From assembly GCF_029893585.1 (NCBI RefSeq), contig NZ_JARXYX010000015.1, positions 140,492-204,491 on the forward strand: DNA of 64,000 nt, read 5' to 3'. The position numbers and the translations under genes are program-made. A model generated the notes under the pieces. That model did no database searches and was not told the DNA's origin. It worked only from the letters and a program-made list of their open reading frames with translations. Positions 15,660-25,527 of the stretch are shown here, piece after piece (the stretch's first letter is position 1; the number at the start of each line of letters is the position of its first letter). Source of the DNA: Streptomyces sp. LBL (GTDB lineage Bacteria; Actinomycetota; Actinomycetes; Streptomycetales; Streptomycetaceae).

Positions 15660-16763
15660 ATGGCCAAACAGACGCATCGAATCGGCATTCTCGGCAGCGG
15701 AAACATCTTCGGCCGGTACGTCACCGGCCTCGCCCGCTACCCGGAACTGCAGATCGTGCGCGTGGGCGACATCGACGCGGCCCGGGCCAAGCAGGCCGCC
15801 GCCGATCACGCCATCCCGGCCTGGGGCGACGACGCGGAGCTGTACGCCGACGAGTCGGTGGACATCATCGTGAACCTCACCCCGCCGGTGCACCACGCGC
15901 GCACCATCAGCACCGCCCTGGCGGCCGGCAAGCACGTCTACGTCGAGAAGCCCCTGGCCACCACGGTCGAGGAGGGCAGGACCGTCCTCGCGGCGGCGGC
16001 CGGGAGCGGGCGCATTCTCGGCTCGGCCCCCGACACCTTCCTCGGCAGCGCGAGCCAGACGGCCCGCAAGGCCCTGGACGCCGGCCGGATCGGCACACCG
16101 ATCGGTGCCTCGGCCTTCATCGGCCACAGCAAGGCCGAGACCTGGCACCCGGACCCGCGTTTCCTGTTCCAGCCGGGCGGCGGCCCGGTGATGGACATGG
16201 GCCCGTACTACTTCGCGATCCTCGTCAACCTCCTGGGGCCGGTCCGGTCCGTCGCCGCGTCCAGCAGGATCGGTGCCCCGCGGCGGACCGTGACAGCGCC
16301 ACAGCGGGCTGTCGACTCCATCGAGGTCACGGTTCCCACCCACGCCGGCGCGGTGCTGACCTTCGCCTCCGGAGTCATCGGCACGACGCAGATGAGCTTC
16401 GACGTGTGGGACACGGACCTCCCGTTCATGGAGATCTACGGCACCGAGGGCACGCTGTCCCTGCCCAGCCCGAACAACTTCGACGGTGACGTGCGGCTGC
16501 GGCGGCACGGCGAGAGCGAGTGGACCGTGCTGGAGCCGGCGGTCGAGCTGTTCGGCGCCGTCGGCACCCGCGAACAGGCCCGCCGCGGCCTCGGCGTCCG
16601 CGATCTCGCGGACGCGATCGAGGGCGGCCCGCACCGCGCGAACGCCCCCTTCGCCTTCCACGTGCTCGAAGCGCTGTGCGCCGTGGACGAGTCCTCCCAG
16701 CAGGGTCGCGTGGTGGAGCTGGGCAGCACCTGCGATCGCCCGCAGCCGCGTTTCTCCGGCTGA
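15660..16763 (+). CDS. Gfo/Idh/MocA-family oxidoreductase
   Basis: About 367 residues with an N-terminal NAD(P)-binding Rossmann domain ('IGILGSGNIFGRYV'), the 'EKPLA' motif that carries the catalytic Lys, and the C-terminal domain motif 'GGGPVMDMGPYYF'. These enzymes oxidise or reduce sugars, inositols or sugar acids. The ATG spans the 15660/15661 boundary and follows GGAGAGGA. First gene of an operon that includes an ABC importer and a sugar isomerase, so a cyclitol or sugar-derivative dehydrogenase is likely. Confidence 0.9.
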   Translation: MAKQTHRIGILGSGNIFGRYVTGLARYPELQIVRVGDIDAARAKQAAADHAIPAWGDDAELYADESVDIIVNLTPPVHHARTISTALAAGKHVYVEKPLATTVEEGRTVLAAAAGSGRILGSAPDTFLGSASQTARKALDAGRIGTPIGASAFIGHSKAETWHPDPRFLFQPGGGPVMDMGPYYFAILVNLLGPVRSVAASSRIGAPRRTVTAPQRAVDSIEVTVPTHAGAVLTFASGVIGTTQMSFDVWDTDLPFMEIYGTEGTLSLPSPNNFDGDVRLRRHGESEWTVLEPAVELFGAVGTREQARRGLGVRDLADAIEGGPHRANAPFAFHVLEALCAVDESSQQGRVVELGSTCDRPQPRFSG

Positions 16764-16827
16764 CGCCCACGGCTTCGGCCCGACGTCCGGCCGAAGCCCC
16801 GTACGGCACATGAACAGGAGACTCACA

Positions 16828-17766
16828 GTGCCTGACGCCTACGGATTCACCAGATACGGCGGACCTGAGGAGCAACGATTCCTCGATCTGCCCAAGCCCG
16901 TACCCGGGCCGGACGAGCTGCTGGTCGAGGTGTACGCGGCCGGCGTCAACCCGGTGGACTGGGGCGTCCGGGCCGGAAAGCACCGTGCCTTCCTGCACCT
17001 CGAGATGCCGGCCGTGCTCGGACGTGAGGCCGCCGGGGTGGTCGAACAACTCGGCGAGGGTGTGGACGGGTTCGCGGTGGGCGACCCGGTGTTCGGCACC
17101 ACCCTCCGGGGCGGCGGCTGCTACGCCCGGTACGCGCTCCTGACAGCCGGCCAGACGGCGCCGAAGCCCCCCTCGGTCTCCTTCACCGACGCGGCGGCGC
17201 TGCCGGTGGCGGCCGGCACCGCCCACGACTGCGTGAACCAGCTCGGTCCGACGGCCGGCCAGACCCTGCTGATCCTGGGAATCGGCGGCGGTGTGGGCGT
17301 CGCGGCGGCGCAACTCGCACGCGACGCCGGAGTGTCCGTCGTCGGCACCGCCTCCGCGGCCAAACGAGAGTTCGTCGAGTCGCTCGGCGCCACGGCGATC
17401 GACTACGACGGCGCGGACTTCGGCAAGCAGCTCGATGCCGCCCTGCCGAACGGAGCCGACACGGTCCTCGACCTCGTGGGCGGCGGTGCGCTGGACAGCG
17501 TCTCGTCGGTGATCTCCCCCGGCTGCCGGGTCATCTCGGCCACCGACCCGGAGACGGCGGCCCGGTTCGGCGCTCTGCCGATGTCCCGCAAGAGCTCGAC
17601 CGCGACGCTCACCGAGCTGGCCCGGCGCGTGGCGGAAGGCCGGCTCGACCCTCAGGTCCGCGCCGTCTTTCCTTTCGAGGACGCCGAGGCCGCCCTGCGC
17701 GAAGTCGAGTCCGGTCATCCGTGGGGCAAGGTGGTGCTGGACATGACGTCACGTTCGAGCCACTGA
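16828..17766 (+). CDS. NADP-dependent MDR oxidoreductase (quinone reductase-like)
   Basis: About 312 residues, zinc-independent. GroES-like N-terminus with 'AAGVNPVDWGVRAG', cofactor motif 'LGIGGGVGVAAAQLA', and a C-terminal 'FPFEDAEAALREVESGHPWGKVVLDM' typical of the quinone oxidoreductase group. GTG start chosen because AGGAG lies 7 bases upstream; an ATG at 16810 in frame is possible. It is 64 bases after the Gfo/Idh/MocA gene. Its role in the sugar module is unclear. Confidence 0.87.
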   Translation: MPDAYGFTRYGGPEEQRFLDLPKPVPGPDELLVEVYAAGVNPVDWGVRAGKHRAFLHLEMPAVLGREAAGVVEQLGEGVDGFAVGDPVFGTTLRGGGCYARYALLTAGQTAPKPPSVSFTDAAALPVAAGTAHDCVNQLGPTAGQTLLILGIGGGVGVAAAQLARDAGVSVVGTASAAKREFVESLGATAIDYDGADFGKQLDAALPNGADTVLDLVGGGALDSVSSVISPGCRVISATDPETAARFGALPMSRKSSTATLTELARRVAEGRLDPQVRAVFPFEDAEAALREVESGHPWGKVVLDMTSRSSH

Positions 17767-17933
17767 CCTGCGGCCTTCCCCTTCGAGGGCGACCACCGCT
17801 GCGGGCGTGACCGGTGGCCGTGCCTGTCCTCATCGTGCGTCACGCTCCTCGTCCGTCCGCACCACGGGGCGGATGCTCCCCTCCTGCCGCCCCTCACCCA
17901 CCAAGAGTCCCCCGAACATCTCTAGGAGCACCG

Positions 17934-19499
17934 ATGTCACGAACCAAGCCAGGCTGGCAACGTCGGCTGATAGCGGGCACCGCCGCAGGCGCGGCACTGC
18001 TCACGTCCGCCGCGTGCAGCGCCGCCACACAGCCCACCAGCGGGAACTCCGCCGCCGCCGGCCCGGTGCGCAACGGAGGCACCCTCGTCGTCGCACAGAC
18101 GAGCGACGCCGATCCAGGCGGGTTCCTCAAGACTTCGATCGGCAACATCCTGTCCGAGTACCAGGTCCTCGAGACCTTGACCCTCATCGGTGCCAAGACC
18201 GGCCAGCCGGAAGGCGTCCTCGCGAAGTCGTGGAAGCTCGCACCCGACGCCAAGAGCATCGACATCACGCTCCGTGACGATGTGACGTTCCACAGCGGCC
18301 GCAAGCTGACGGCGAGCGACGTCATCTTCACGCTGAAGAAGGTGCGGGACCCGGCGACGGGCGCGGCCAACCAGCCTCTCGCCGCCCAGGTCTCCTCGAT
18401 GAAGGCCAACGGCGACCACGAGCTCACGCTCACCTTCTCGAAGCCGACGCCGAACATCTTCGACCTGTTCGAGACGATGCCGATCCTCAACCCCGCGACC
18501 TACGCCGACTACGCGGCCGGCAAGGTCGTCGACGGCACCGGTCGTTTCGCCTGGAAGTCCTGGACGCCCGGGGGCAAGGTCGTACTCACCAAGTACGCCA
18601 AGTACCGCGACGCCAAGAACACACATCTCGACAAGATCGAGATCAACATCATCAATGACCCGACCGCCATCGTGTCGGCGATCCGCAGCGGTCGCGTCCA
18701 GTACGGCGTCGGCATGCCCGCCCTCGACGCGCGCACCCTGAGCAAGCAGTCGGGCTACGCCCTGGTGACGTCGGGCGGGTCGGCGATCCCCCTCGCCTTC
18801 GACGTGACGAAGGCGCCGTTCGACAACAAGACCGTGCGCCAGGCGATCCAGTACGCGATCGACCGCAACCGCATCGTGCAGCAGGTCGAGGGCGGTCAGG
18901 CGCAGGCGACGGACCTGCCGTGGAAGACGTCCACCGCCGGCTACGACGCCACCCAGGCGAAGCAGTACACCTACCAGCCGGACAAGGCCAAGAAGATGCT
19001 CGCCCAGGCGGGTGTGAAGGGTGCCTCGTTCGACGTCGTCACACTGAACACCCCTGAGGCCACCGGCATCTTCCAGATCGTCAAGAACAACCTCGCCGCC
19101 GTCGGGTTGAACGCCAAACCCGTCATTCTCAGCGCCACCGAGTACGACGAGCGGATCGCCAAGCAGGACATCGGGACACCTGCCGTCCTGATGATGAACA
19201 GCAACGCGCTGTCGCCGGCTTCCCAGGTCGTCAGCCGCCCGGAGCTGGTCGCGAGCGAGAACCTGCTGAAGTTCCAGAGTCCCGAGTACACGAAGCTCGT
19301 CCAGAAGGTCACCGGCGCCGCCACGACCGATGCGCAGAAGAAGGCGGTGCACGACTACAACGCGTACTTCCTCGACCAGGCGTTCGCGCTCCCGCTGATC
19401 ACGCGCTCGACCATGACGGTCCGGTCACAGGAAGTCGGCGGCATCGCGTCCACCCGGACCGGCTTCCTCGACCTCGGCAAGGCGTGGCTGTCCAAATGA
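17934..19499 (+). CDS. ABC transporter family 5 (Dpp/Opp-type) substrate-binding lipoprotein
   Basis: About 521 residues. Lipoprotein signal with cleavage before Cys in 'TSAACS', then a family 5 extracellular solute-binding body (conserved 'GVLAKSWKLAPDAKSIDITLRDDVTFHSG' region near residues 105-130). TAGGAG precedes the ATG. Receptors of this group bind peptides, nickel chelates or oligosaccharides; neighbouring sugar enzymes favour a sugar or glycoside. Stop overlaps the permease start. Confidence 0.9.
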   Translation: MSRTKPGWQRRLIAGTAAGAALLTSAACSAATQPTSGNSAAAGPVRNGGTLVVAQTSDADPGGFLKTSIGNILSEYQVLETLTLIGAKTGQPEGVLAKSWKLAPDAKSIDITLRDDVTFHSGRKLTASDVIFTLKKVRDPATGAANQPLAAQVSSMKANGDHELTLTFSKPTPNIFDLFETMPILNPATYADYAAGKVVDGTGRFAWKSWTPGGKVVLTKYAKYRDAKNTHLDKIEINIINDPTAIVSAIRSGRVQYGVGMPALDARTLSKQSGYALVTSGGSAIPLAFDVTKAPFDNKTVRQAIQYAIDRNRIVQQVEGGQAQATDLPWKTSTAGYDATQAKQYTYQPDKAKKMLAQAGVKGASFDVVTLNTPEATGIFQIVKNNLAAVGLNAKPVILSATEYDERIAKQDIGTPAVLMMNSNALSPASQVVSRPELVASENLLKFQSPEYTKLVQKVTGAATTDAQKKAVHDYNAYFLDQAFALPLITRSTMTVRSQEVGGIASTRTGFLDLGKAWLSK

Positions 19500-20449
19500 T
19501 CAGGTATCTGACGCGCAAGGTGCCGTCAGTGATGTTCGTGCTCCTCGCCAGTTCGATCGTCGCTTTCGCGCTGCCTCGGCTCGCACCGGGAGACGTCTCC
19601 GTCACCCTCGCCGGGTCGGATCCGACAGCCGCCAACATCGCCGCCATCCGACGGGAGCTGGGTCTGGACCGGCCCCTCACCGTGCAGTACTGGGAGTGGA
19701 TCTCCGGACTGTTCCACGGTGACCTGGGCCAGTCCTACCTCCTGCACCGCAGCGTCTCGAGCCTCATCGGCGACCGGCTGGAGAGCACCGTCGAGCTGGC
19801 CGTGTTCGCCACCCTGCTCGTCCTCGTCATCGGGACCACGCTGGGAGTCCTCGCCGGGTCGGCCAAACGCTGGTGGGCGCGGACGGGGTTCGACCTGGGC
19901 AACAGCATCCTGGTCGCCGTACCGTCGTTCCTCATGGCCCTGGCGTTCATCCTCGTCTTCGGCGTGTACCACCGCTGGCTGCCCGTCAGCGGCGAGGTGA
20001 GCGTGCTGCACGATCCCTCGATCGGGATCCAGTACCTGGTCCTTCCCGCGGTCGCGCTGGCCCTGTCGCCCGCCGGGAGCGTGGCCCGCCTGCTCCAGAC
20101 GGAGATGTCCAGGGTCCGCAACGAGGACTTCGTCGACCTGGCCCTGGCCAAGGGCGCCTCACCCCGGCGGATCACGCTGCGCCACGTGCTGCGCAACAGC
20201 TTCGGCACCGCGGTCGTGGCGATCGGCCTGGAGATCGGAACCCTGCTCGGCGGCGCCGTCGTCATGGAGTCGGTCTTCAACCGCAACGGGCTCGGCCAGC
20301 TCGCCGTCTCCAGCGTGCAGACGCGCGACTTCACCGTCCTTCAGGTACTGATCCTCGGTGTGGTCTGCGTGGCGGTGATCTGTCAGATCGTCACCGAGAT
20401 GGTCCTCGCGGCACTCGACCCGAAGATCAGGTTGGGAGACCAGTCATGA
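19496..20449 (+). CDS. ABC transporter permease, DppB/OppB type
   Basis: About 317 residues, six transmembrane segments, an N-terminal 'YLTRKVPSVMFVLLASSIVAF' first span and the cytoplasmic loop 'DFVDLALAKGASPRRITLRH' that contacts the ATPase. ATG overlaps the binding-protein stop (ATGA), and its stop overlaps the next permease start. Full length and intact. Confidence 0.93.
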   Translation: MIRYLTRKVPSVMFVLLASSIVAFALPRLAPGDVSVTLAGSDPTAANIAAIRRELGLDRPLTVQYWEWISGLFHGDLGQSYLLHRSVSSLIGDRLESTVELAVFATLLVLVIGTTLGVLAGSAKRWWARTGFDLGNSILVAVPSFLMALAFILVFGVYHRWLPVSGEVSVLHDPSIGIQYLVLPAVALALSPAGSVARLLQTEMSRVRNEDFVDLALAKGASPRRITLRHVLRNSFGTAVVAIGLEIGTLLGGAVVMESVFNRNGLGQLAVSSVQTRDFTVLQVLILGVVCVAVICQIVTEMVLAALDPKIRLGDQS

Positions 20450-21327
20450 CCCACGTTCCCCTGCCGGCGTCCGGTGCGGCCCCCGCGGCGACGCGCCGGA
20501 CGCTGAACCCGACGCTGGCCCGCTATCTGTCGGCCTTCCGCACCCCGAAGGGCATCATCGGGCTGTCGATCCTCGCCGTCATGGTGCTCGCCGCCCTGCT
20601 CGCTCCGGTCCTGTTCTCGGGCGGCTTCGACCAGCAGGGGTCGGACACCTTCGCCGGGCCCTCGCTCGGACACCTCTTCGGTACGGACGAGTTCGGCCGT
20701 GACATCTTCGTCCGCAGCGTCTACGGGCTGCGCGTCGATCTGAGCCTCATCCTGAGCGCGGTGCCGCTCAGCATGGCCGTCGGTACGCTGCTCGGCCTCT
20801 GCGGTGCCCTCTACGAATGGCTCGGCGCGGGGGTGCAGCGGCTGCTCGACGTGATCATCGGCTTCCCCGGGCTGATCCTCGGCGTCTGCCTGGTGGCGAT
20901 CCTCGGTCCCGGCTGGTTCGGGTTGTTCCTCACCATCCTGATCGGCGGCCTGCCCAGCGCGGGGCGTCTGGCGCGCGGCGCGTGGCTCACCCAGCAGGGC
21001 AAGGAGTACGTCCTCGCCGCCCGGGTGCTCGGCGTCTCGCGCCGGCAACTGCTGATCCGGCACGTGCTGCCGAACGCGATGGACGCCATCGTCGTCAACG
21101 GCGCCGTCTGGATGGTCATCGGCGTCTACATCGAGGCGGGCCTGTCCATCGTCGGCCTCGGTGTGCAGCCGCCGACGCCGTCGCTGGGCGTGCTACTCAA
21201 CAACGGCCTTCGGTTCGTATCCCAGTCCCCCACCTACATCATGGGCCCCGCGCTGCTGCTTCTGCTGCTCGCGGTGGGCGTCAGCCTGATGTCCGACGCG
21301 CTCAACGAGGCGGTGAATCGCCGATGA
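20446..21327 (+). CDS. ABC transporter permease, DppC/OppC type
   Basis: About 293 residues with an N-terminal extension, a first transmembrane segment, then 'GTDEFGRDIFVRSVYGLRVDL', the hallmark of DppC-like permeases, and the EAA-like loop 'EYVLAARVLGVSRRQLLIRH'. Overlaps both neighbours by 4 bases. Pairs with the preceding permease to form the channel. Confidence 0.93.
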   Translation: MTHVPLPASGAAPAATRRTLNPTLARYLSAFRTPKGIIGLSILAVMVLAALLAPVLFSGGFDQQGSDTFAGPSLGHLFGTDEFGRDIFVRSVYGLRVDLSLILSAVPLSMAVGTLLGLCGALYEWLGAGVQRLLDVIIGFPGLILGVCLVAILGPGWFGLFLTILIGGLPSAGRLARGAWLTQQGKEYVLAARVLGVSRRQLLIRHVLPNAMDAIVVNGAVWMVIGVYIEAGLSIVGLGVQPPTPSLGVLLNNGLRFVSQSPTYIMGPALLLLLLAVGVSLMSDALNEAVNRR

Positions 21328-23435
21328 CCTCCTCGGCCAACTCAAGTCTGACCCAGCCGCCGGCGGCGGTGAAGAGCAAGGGTTCGCCGCTGCTGCGCGT
21401 CCAGGGCCTGGGCACGGAGTTCAGACTGAAGAGCGGCGGCGTCAAAGCCGTCAACGATGTCAGCTTCGACATCTACCCGGGCGACGTCCTCGGCATCGTG
21501 GGCGAGTCCGGCTCGGGCAAGTCGGTCACCGCGCGCTCCATCATGCGGATGGTGCGCCCGCCGGGCGAGATCTACGCCGGCACGGTGCAGTTCGACGGCG
21601 AGGACCTGCTCGCGCTGCCCGAGAGCGAGATGCGGCGCAGGCGCGGCAGCAAGGTGGCGATGGTCTTCCAGGACCCGCAGGCCGCGCTCAACCCCGTCAT
21701 GAAGGTCGGCGACCAGATCGTCGAGGCCATGACGGTCCACGGCGTCGACAAGAAGACCGCGCGCGCCCGGGCGGTCGAACTTCTCGAACAGGTCGGCATT
21801 CCCGACATACCGACGAAGATCGATCAGTACCCGCATCAGTTCTCCGGCGGCATGCGCCAGCGCGTCGTCATCGCGATCGCCCTCGCGAACGATCCGGCGC
21901 TGCTCATCGCCGACGAGCCGACGACCGCTCTCGACGTCACGATCCAGGCCCAGATCCTGCGGCTGCTGTCCAGGCTGCGCACCGAACTCGGCATCGCTGT
22001 CGCGATCATCACGCACGACATGGGCGTGGTCGCCGAGCTCTGTACGGACGTGGTCGTGATGTACGGCGGCCGCACGGTGGAGAAGGGCACCGTCGAGCAG
22101 GTCTTCACGCATCCTCGCCACCCGTACACGGCGGCGTTGCTCGATGCCATGCCACGCCTCGACGACGACCGGGACGGCCGGCCGCTCCCGGCGATTCCCG
22201 GCGCCCCGCCCGACCCCGCCGCCCTCCCGGCGGGCTGCGCGTTCGCACCGCGCTGCCAGTTCGCCGAGGACGCGTGCGGGCAGGGAACGCCGGAGCTGCT
22301 GCAGATCGGTGGGACGGGGCAGACCGCGGCGTGCTTCGTCGCCCAGCGTGGCGTCGACGTCTCCCCGAGCCATGTCGTGGCGACAGTGCCCGCCGAGGAT
22401 GCGGCGCCCGCACCGCAGACCCCGGTGCCGACCGCCGAAACGGTGCTGGAGGTCCGCGACCTCAGGATCGATGTCGGATCGCGGCGGCACGGGCTGTTCC
22501 ACCAGGAACCCCCGGTGTACGCCGTCGACTCGGTGAGCCTGTCCGTGCACGCGGGCCGCACCCTCGGGCTCGTGGGCGAGAGCGGCTGCGGCAAGTCGAC
22601 GCTGTCCCGCGGCATCGTCGGCATCAACCCCATCGCCGGCGGGTCGGTCCTCGTCGGCGGAACCGATGTGAGCGCCATGCGCGAGGAGGACCTCAAACGG
22701 GTCCGGTCCTCGGTGCAGTACGTGTTCCAGGACCCCTACGCGTCACTGAACCCGCGCCGCACGATCCGGCAGTCCCTCTCCGAGGCGCTCGCGTTCCGCG
22801 GCATCGGCGGCCAGGCTCTCGAAACGGCGGCGCGCTCGCTGATGGAACAGGTGGGACTGCGCCCGGAACTCCTCGACCGCTACCCGCACGCGTTCTCGGG
22901 CGGGCAGCGCCAGCGGATCGGCATCGCCCGGGCTCTGGCCCGCGAACCACGCACGCTGGTGCTCGACGAGCCGGTCTCCGCGCTGGACATGTCGGTCCAG
23001 GCACAGATCATCAACCTGCTGGAGGAACTGCAGAACGAACTCGGCCTGGGGTACCTGTTCATCGCCCACGACCTGTCGGTCGTGCGTCACCTCAGTGACA
23101 CGGTCGCCGTGATGTACCTCGGCAGGATCGTCGAGTACGGCGATGTCGCCGACGTCTACGGCAGCCCCCAACACCCCTACACCGCCGCACTGTTGTCGTC
23201 GTCGCCGGTGGCGAGCGTCGCGGAGCGGGAGCGGGAGAGCATCGTTCTGCGGGGCGATCTGCCGAGCCCGGCGAACCCGCCCTCCGGCTGCCGGTTCCGC
23301 ACCCGGTGCCCGATCGGCCCGCTGGCGCACCCGGACCGGACGATCTGCGCGGAATCCGACCCGCAACTCACCCTCACCCCCACCGGCCAGCGTGCCGCCT
23401 GCCATTTCGCCGGCGAACTCGCGGGCCGGCCCTGA
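21324..23435 (+). CDS. Fused dual ATPase (DppD-DppF) of the family 5 ABC importer
   Basis: About 703 residues containing two complete ATPase domains. The first has 'GESGSGKS', 'FSGGMRQR' and 'LLIADEPTTALD'; the second has 'GESGCGKST', 'FSGGQRQR' and 'LVLDEPVSALD'. Each ends with a C-terminal oligopeptide-ABC domain bearing a Cys pattern ('CAFAPRCQFAEDAC', 'CRFRTRCPIG'). Most homologues are two separate proteins, so fusion fixes a 1:1 heterodimer-like arrangement. Overlaps the DppC-type permease stop. Confidence 0.92.
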   Translation: MTSSANSSLTQPPAAVKSKGSPLLRVQGLGTEFRLKSGGVKAVNDVSFDIYPGDVLGIVGESGSGKSVTARSIMRMVRPPGEIYAGTVQFDGEDLLALPESEMRRRRGSKVAMVFQDPQAALNPVMKVGDQIVEAMTVHGVDKKTARARAVELLEQVGIPDIPTKIDQYPHQFSGGMRQRVVIAIALANDPALLIADEPTTALDVTIQAQILRLLSRLRTELGIAVAIITHDMGVVAELCTDVVVMYGGRTVEKGTVEQVFTHPRHPYTAALLDAMPRLDDDRDGRPLPAIPGAPPDPAALPAGCAFAPRCQFAEDACGQGTPELLQIGGTGQTAACFVAQRGVDVSPSHVVATVPAEDAAPAPQTPVPTAETVLEVRDLRIDVGSRRHGLFHQEPPVYAVDSVSLSVHAGRTLGLVGESGCGKSTLSRGIVGINPIAGGSVLVGGTDVSAMREEDLKRVRSSVQYVFQDPYASLNPRRTIRQSLSEALAFRGIGGQALETAARSLMEQVGLRPELLDRYPHAFSGGQRQRIGIARALAREPRTLVLDEPVSALDMSVQAQIINLLEELQNELGLGYLFIAHDLSVVRHLSDTVAVMYLGRIVEYGDVADVYGSPQHPYTAALLSSSPVASVAERERESIVLRGDLPSPANPPSGCRFRTRCPIGPLAHPDRTICAESDPQLTLTPTGQRAACHFAGELAGRP

Positions 23436-23492
23436 ACCGCGTCCCGACGGCACCTTCCGCCCTTCTGGCCGCACCTTCCGAGAGGAACCCGT

Positions 23493-24380
23493 ATGCGTAT
23501 CGCGCTCAACCCCATTCAGTGGATGGCCAGTGACGACGGCTGGCTCGACCCGTCCAAGGCACCGGAAAGGTCGCAGCTGCTGTCGCTGATCAAGCAGGCC
23601 GGTTTCGACTCGGTGATGGCCGAGGTCCCGGCGGACTGGACCGTCGACCGCTATCTGGCGGCCCTGGACGAGACCGGCCTGGCTCTGGCACCCGGCTACT
23701 TCGTGTGCCGGTCGGACGGCCGGGACGGCAACGAGAACGACATCGTCGCGAGCGCCGGCGTCATCGCGCGCCAGCACGCCGAACTCGGCATGACCCAGAT
23801 CGGTATCGGCCTGGCGATGGGCAAGGACATGCCGCGCGTGGCGCACCCGGCGCAGGCGTACGACGCCGACCCCTCGCGCGTCGAGGCCGTGACGGCGTTG
23901 ATCGCGAGGATCGCCGACGCGATGGTCGCCGAGGGCGTCCGGCCCAACCTGCACCCGCACGTGGGCACCTGGATCGAGACCGAGGAGGAGGGCCGGGCGG
24001 TGCTCGACGCCATTCCGGCATCCCGGCTCGGTTTCCTGCCCGACACCGGGCACCTGGCGTGGGCGGGCTCGGACGTCGGCAAGTTCGTCGCGGACTACGC
24101 GGAGCGGATTCCGTTCGTCCATGTGAAGGACTGCCGGCTCAGTGTGGCGGCCCAGGGCCGCGAACAGGACTGGGGCTATCAGCAGACCGTCATGGGCGGC
24201 CTGTGGGTGGAACCCGGTCGCGGCGAGCTCGACCTCACCGGGATCCTCGGCAACCTGCCGAGCACGTTCGACGGCTGGCTGATGGTCGAGGTCGACTGCC
24301 CGGACATCGCCGATCCCTACGACAGCGCCGTCGCGTCGGCGCGCTGGATGCACGACACGTTCCCCTCGACGACCACCTGA
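23493..24380 (+). CDS. Sugar phosphate isomerase/epimerase-family TIM barrel (IolE-like)
   Basis: About 295 residues of the xylose-isomerase-like AP-endonuclease 2 superfamily. Candidate metal ligands are Glu in 'VMAEVPADW', His in 'LHPHVGTW', Asp in 'PDTGHLAW' and the final Glu in 'MVEVDCPD'. Such proteins isomerise, epimerise or dehydrate ketoses and keto-inositols. GAGAGGAA precedes the ATG. Lies 57 bases after the fused ATPase and ends the sugar operon; fits cyclitol catabolism alongside the Gfo/Idh/MocA dehydrogenase. Confidence 0.85.
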   Translation: MRIALNPIQWMASDDGWLDPSKAPERSQLLSLIKQAGFDSVMAEVPADWTVDRYLAALDETGLALAPGYFVCRSDGRDGNENDIVASAGVIARQHAELGMTQIGIGLAMGKDMPRVAHPAQAYDADPSRVEAVTALIARIADAMVAEGVRPNLHPHVGTWIETEEEGRAVLDAIPASRLGFLPDTGHLAWAGSDVGKFVADYAERIPFVHVKDCRLSVAAQGREQDWGYQQTVMGGLWVEPGRGELDLTGILGNLPSTFDGWLMVEVDCPDIADPYDSAVASARWMHDTFPSTTT

Positions 24381-24418
24381 TCACGTGAGGTTTCAAGAGA
24401 CGTAACGGCAGTGCACGG

Positions 24419-24452
24419 CGGCGGCCCGTCACCTGAGGGTGACGGGCCGCCG
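24419..24452. terminator. Bidirectional hairpin terminator
   Basis: Perfect 15-bp stem, CGGCGGCCCGTCACC (24419-24433) with its complement at 24438-24452, and a TGAG loop. It lies between the convergent isomerase gene and the aldolase gene and can serve both. Confidence 0.88.
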
Positions 24453-24495
24453 CGTCGGTGTGTCATCAGCACCACCGCTCTTCACACGATCAGCG

Positions 24496-25527
24496 TCAGA
24501 GCGTGGTCCGGGCCGCCGCGAGGTCGAGGGCGATGTCGGTGATCATGTCCTCCTGGCCGCCGACCATCTTGCGCCGGCCGACCTCGACCAGGATCGCCCG
24601 GGTGTCGATGCCGTAGCGGCGGGCGGCGGTCTCGGCATGGCGCAGGAAACTGGAGTACACGCCGGCGTAGCCGAGGGTGAGCGTCTCGCGGTCCACCCGT
24701 ACTTCGCGGTCCTGCAGGGGCCGTACGACGTCGTCGGCGGCGTCCATCAGCGGGAACAGGTCGCAGCCGTGCTCCCAGCCCATCAGGTCCGCGACGGCGA
24801 CGAACGCCTCCAACGGGCAGTTGCCCGCACCGGCGCCCTGGCCGGCGAGGGAGGCGTCGACGCGGGTGACGCCGTTCTCGACGGCGACGACCGAGTTGGC
24901 CACGCCCAGGCCGAGGTTGTGGTGGGCGTGGATGCCCACCTCCGTGTCCGGGGACAGGACGTCGCGGTAGGCACGGACGCGGTCGCGGACGCCGTCCATG
25001 GTGAGGCGGCCGCCGGAGTCGGTGACGTAGACGCCGTGCGCGCCGTAGGACTCCATCAGCGCGGCCTGCCGGGCGAGTTCGGCGGGTTCGGCCATGTGGG
25101 ACATCATGAGGAACCCGGCCACGTCCATGCCCAGGTCGCGGGCCGCGGCGATGTGCTGGGCGGAGATGTCGGCCTCGGTGCAGTGGGTGGCGACCCGGAC
25201 CGAGCGGATGCCCAGGGCGTGGGCCTGCTTCAGGTCGTGCAGCGTGCCGATGCCGGGCAGCAGCAGCGTGGTGGGCACCGCGTGCCGGACGACATCGCAG
25301 ACGGCCTCGATCCACTCCCAGTCGGTGTGTGCGCCGACGCCGTAGGTGATGCTGGAGCCTGACAGGCCGTCGCCGTGGGCGATCTCGATCGCGGCGACGC
25401 CGGCGGTGTCGAGGGCGGCGGCGATGGTGCGGGCCTGGTCGACGGTGTAGCGGTGGCGGACGGCGTGCATGCCGTCCCTGAGGGTCACGTCCTGCACGTA
25501 CAGGGTGGTCGGCCGGGGCGCGGTCAT
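24496..25527 (-). CDS. mhpE: 4-hydroxy-2-oxovalerate aldolase (MhpE/BphI type)
   Basis: About 343 residues. The N-terminal DRE-TIM motif 'VTLRDGMHAVRH' and metal-binding 'IHAHHNLGLGVANS' are intact. Splits 4-hydroxy-2-oxovalerate into pyruvate and acetaldehyde; the aldehyde is normally channelled to the partner dehydrogenase encoded just upstream. The ATG overlaps the dehydrogenase stop (ATGA), in keeping with a stoichiometric complex. Last step of the meta-cleavage lower pathway. Start has no competitor nearby. Confidence 0.95.
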   Translation of the reverse strand: MTAPRPTTLYVQDVTLRDGMHAVRHRYTVDQARTIAAALDTAGVAAIEIAHGDGLSGSSITYGVGAHTDWEWIEAVCDVVRHAVPTTLLLPGIGTLHDLKQAHALGIRSVRVATHCTEADISAQHIAAARDLGMDVAGFLMMSHMAEPAELARQAALMESYGAHGVYVTDSGGRLTMDGVRDRVRAYRDVLSPDTEVGIHAHHNLGLGVANSVVAVENGVTRVDASLAGQGAGAGNCPLEAFVAVADLMGWEHGCDLFPLMDAADDVVRPLQDREVRVDRETLTLGYAGVYSSFLRHAETAARRYGIDTRAILVEVGRRKMVGGQEDMITDIALDLAAARTTL

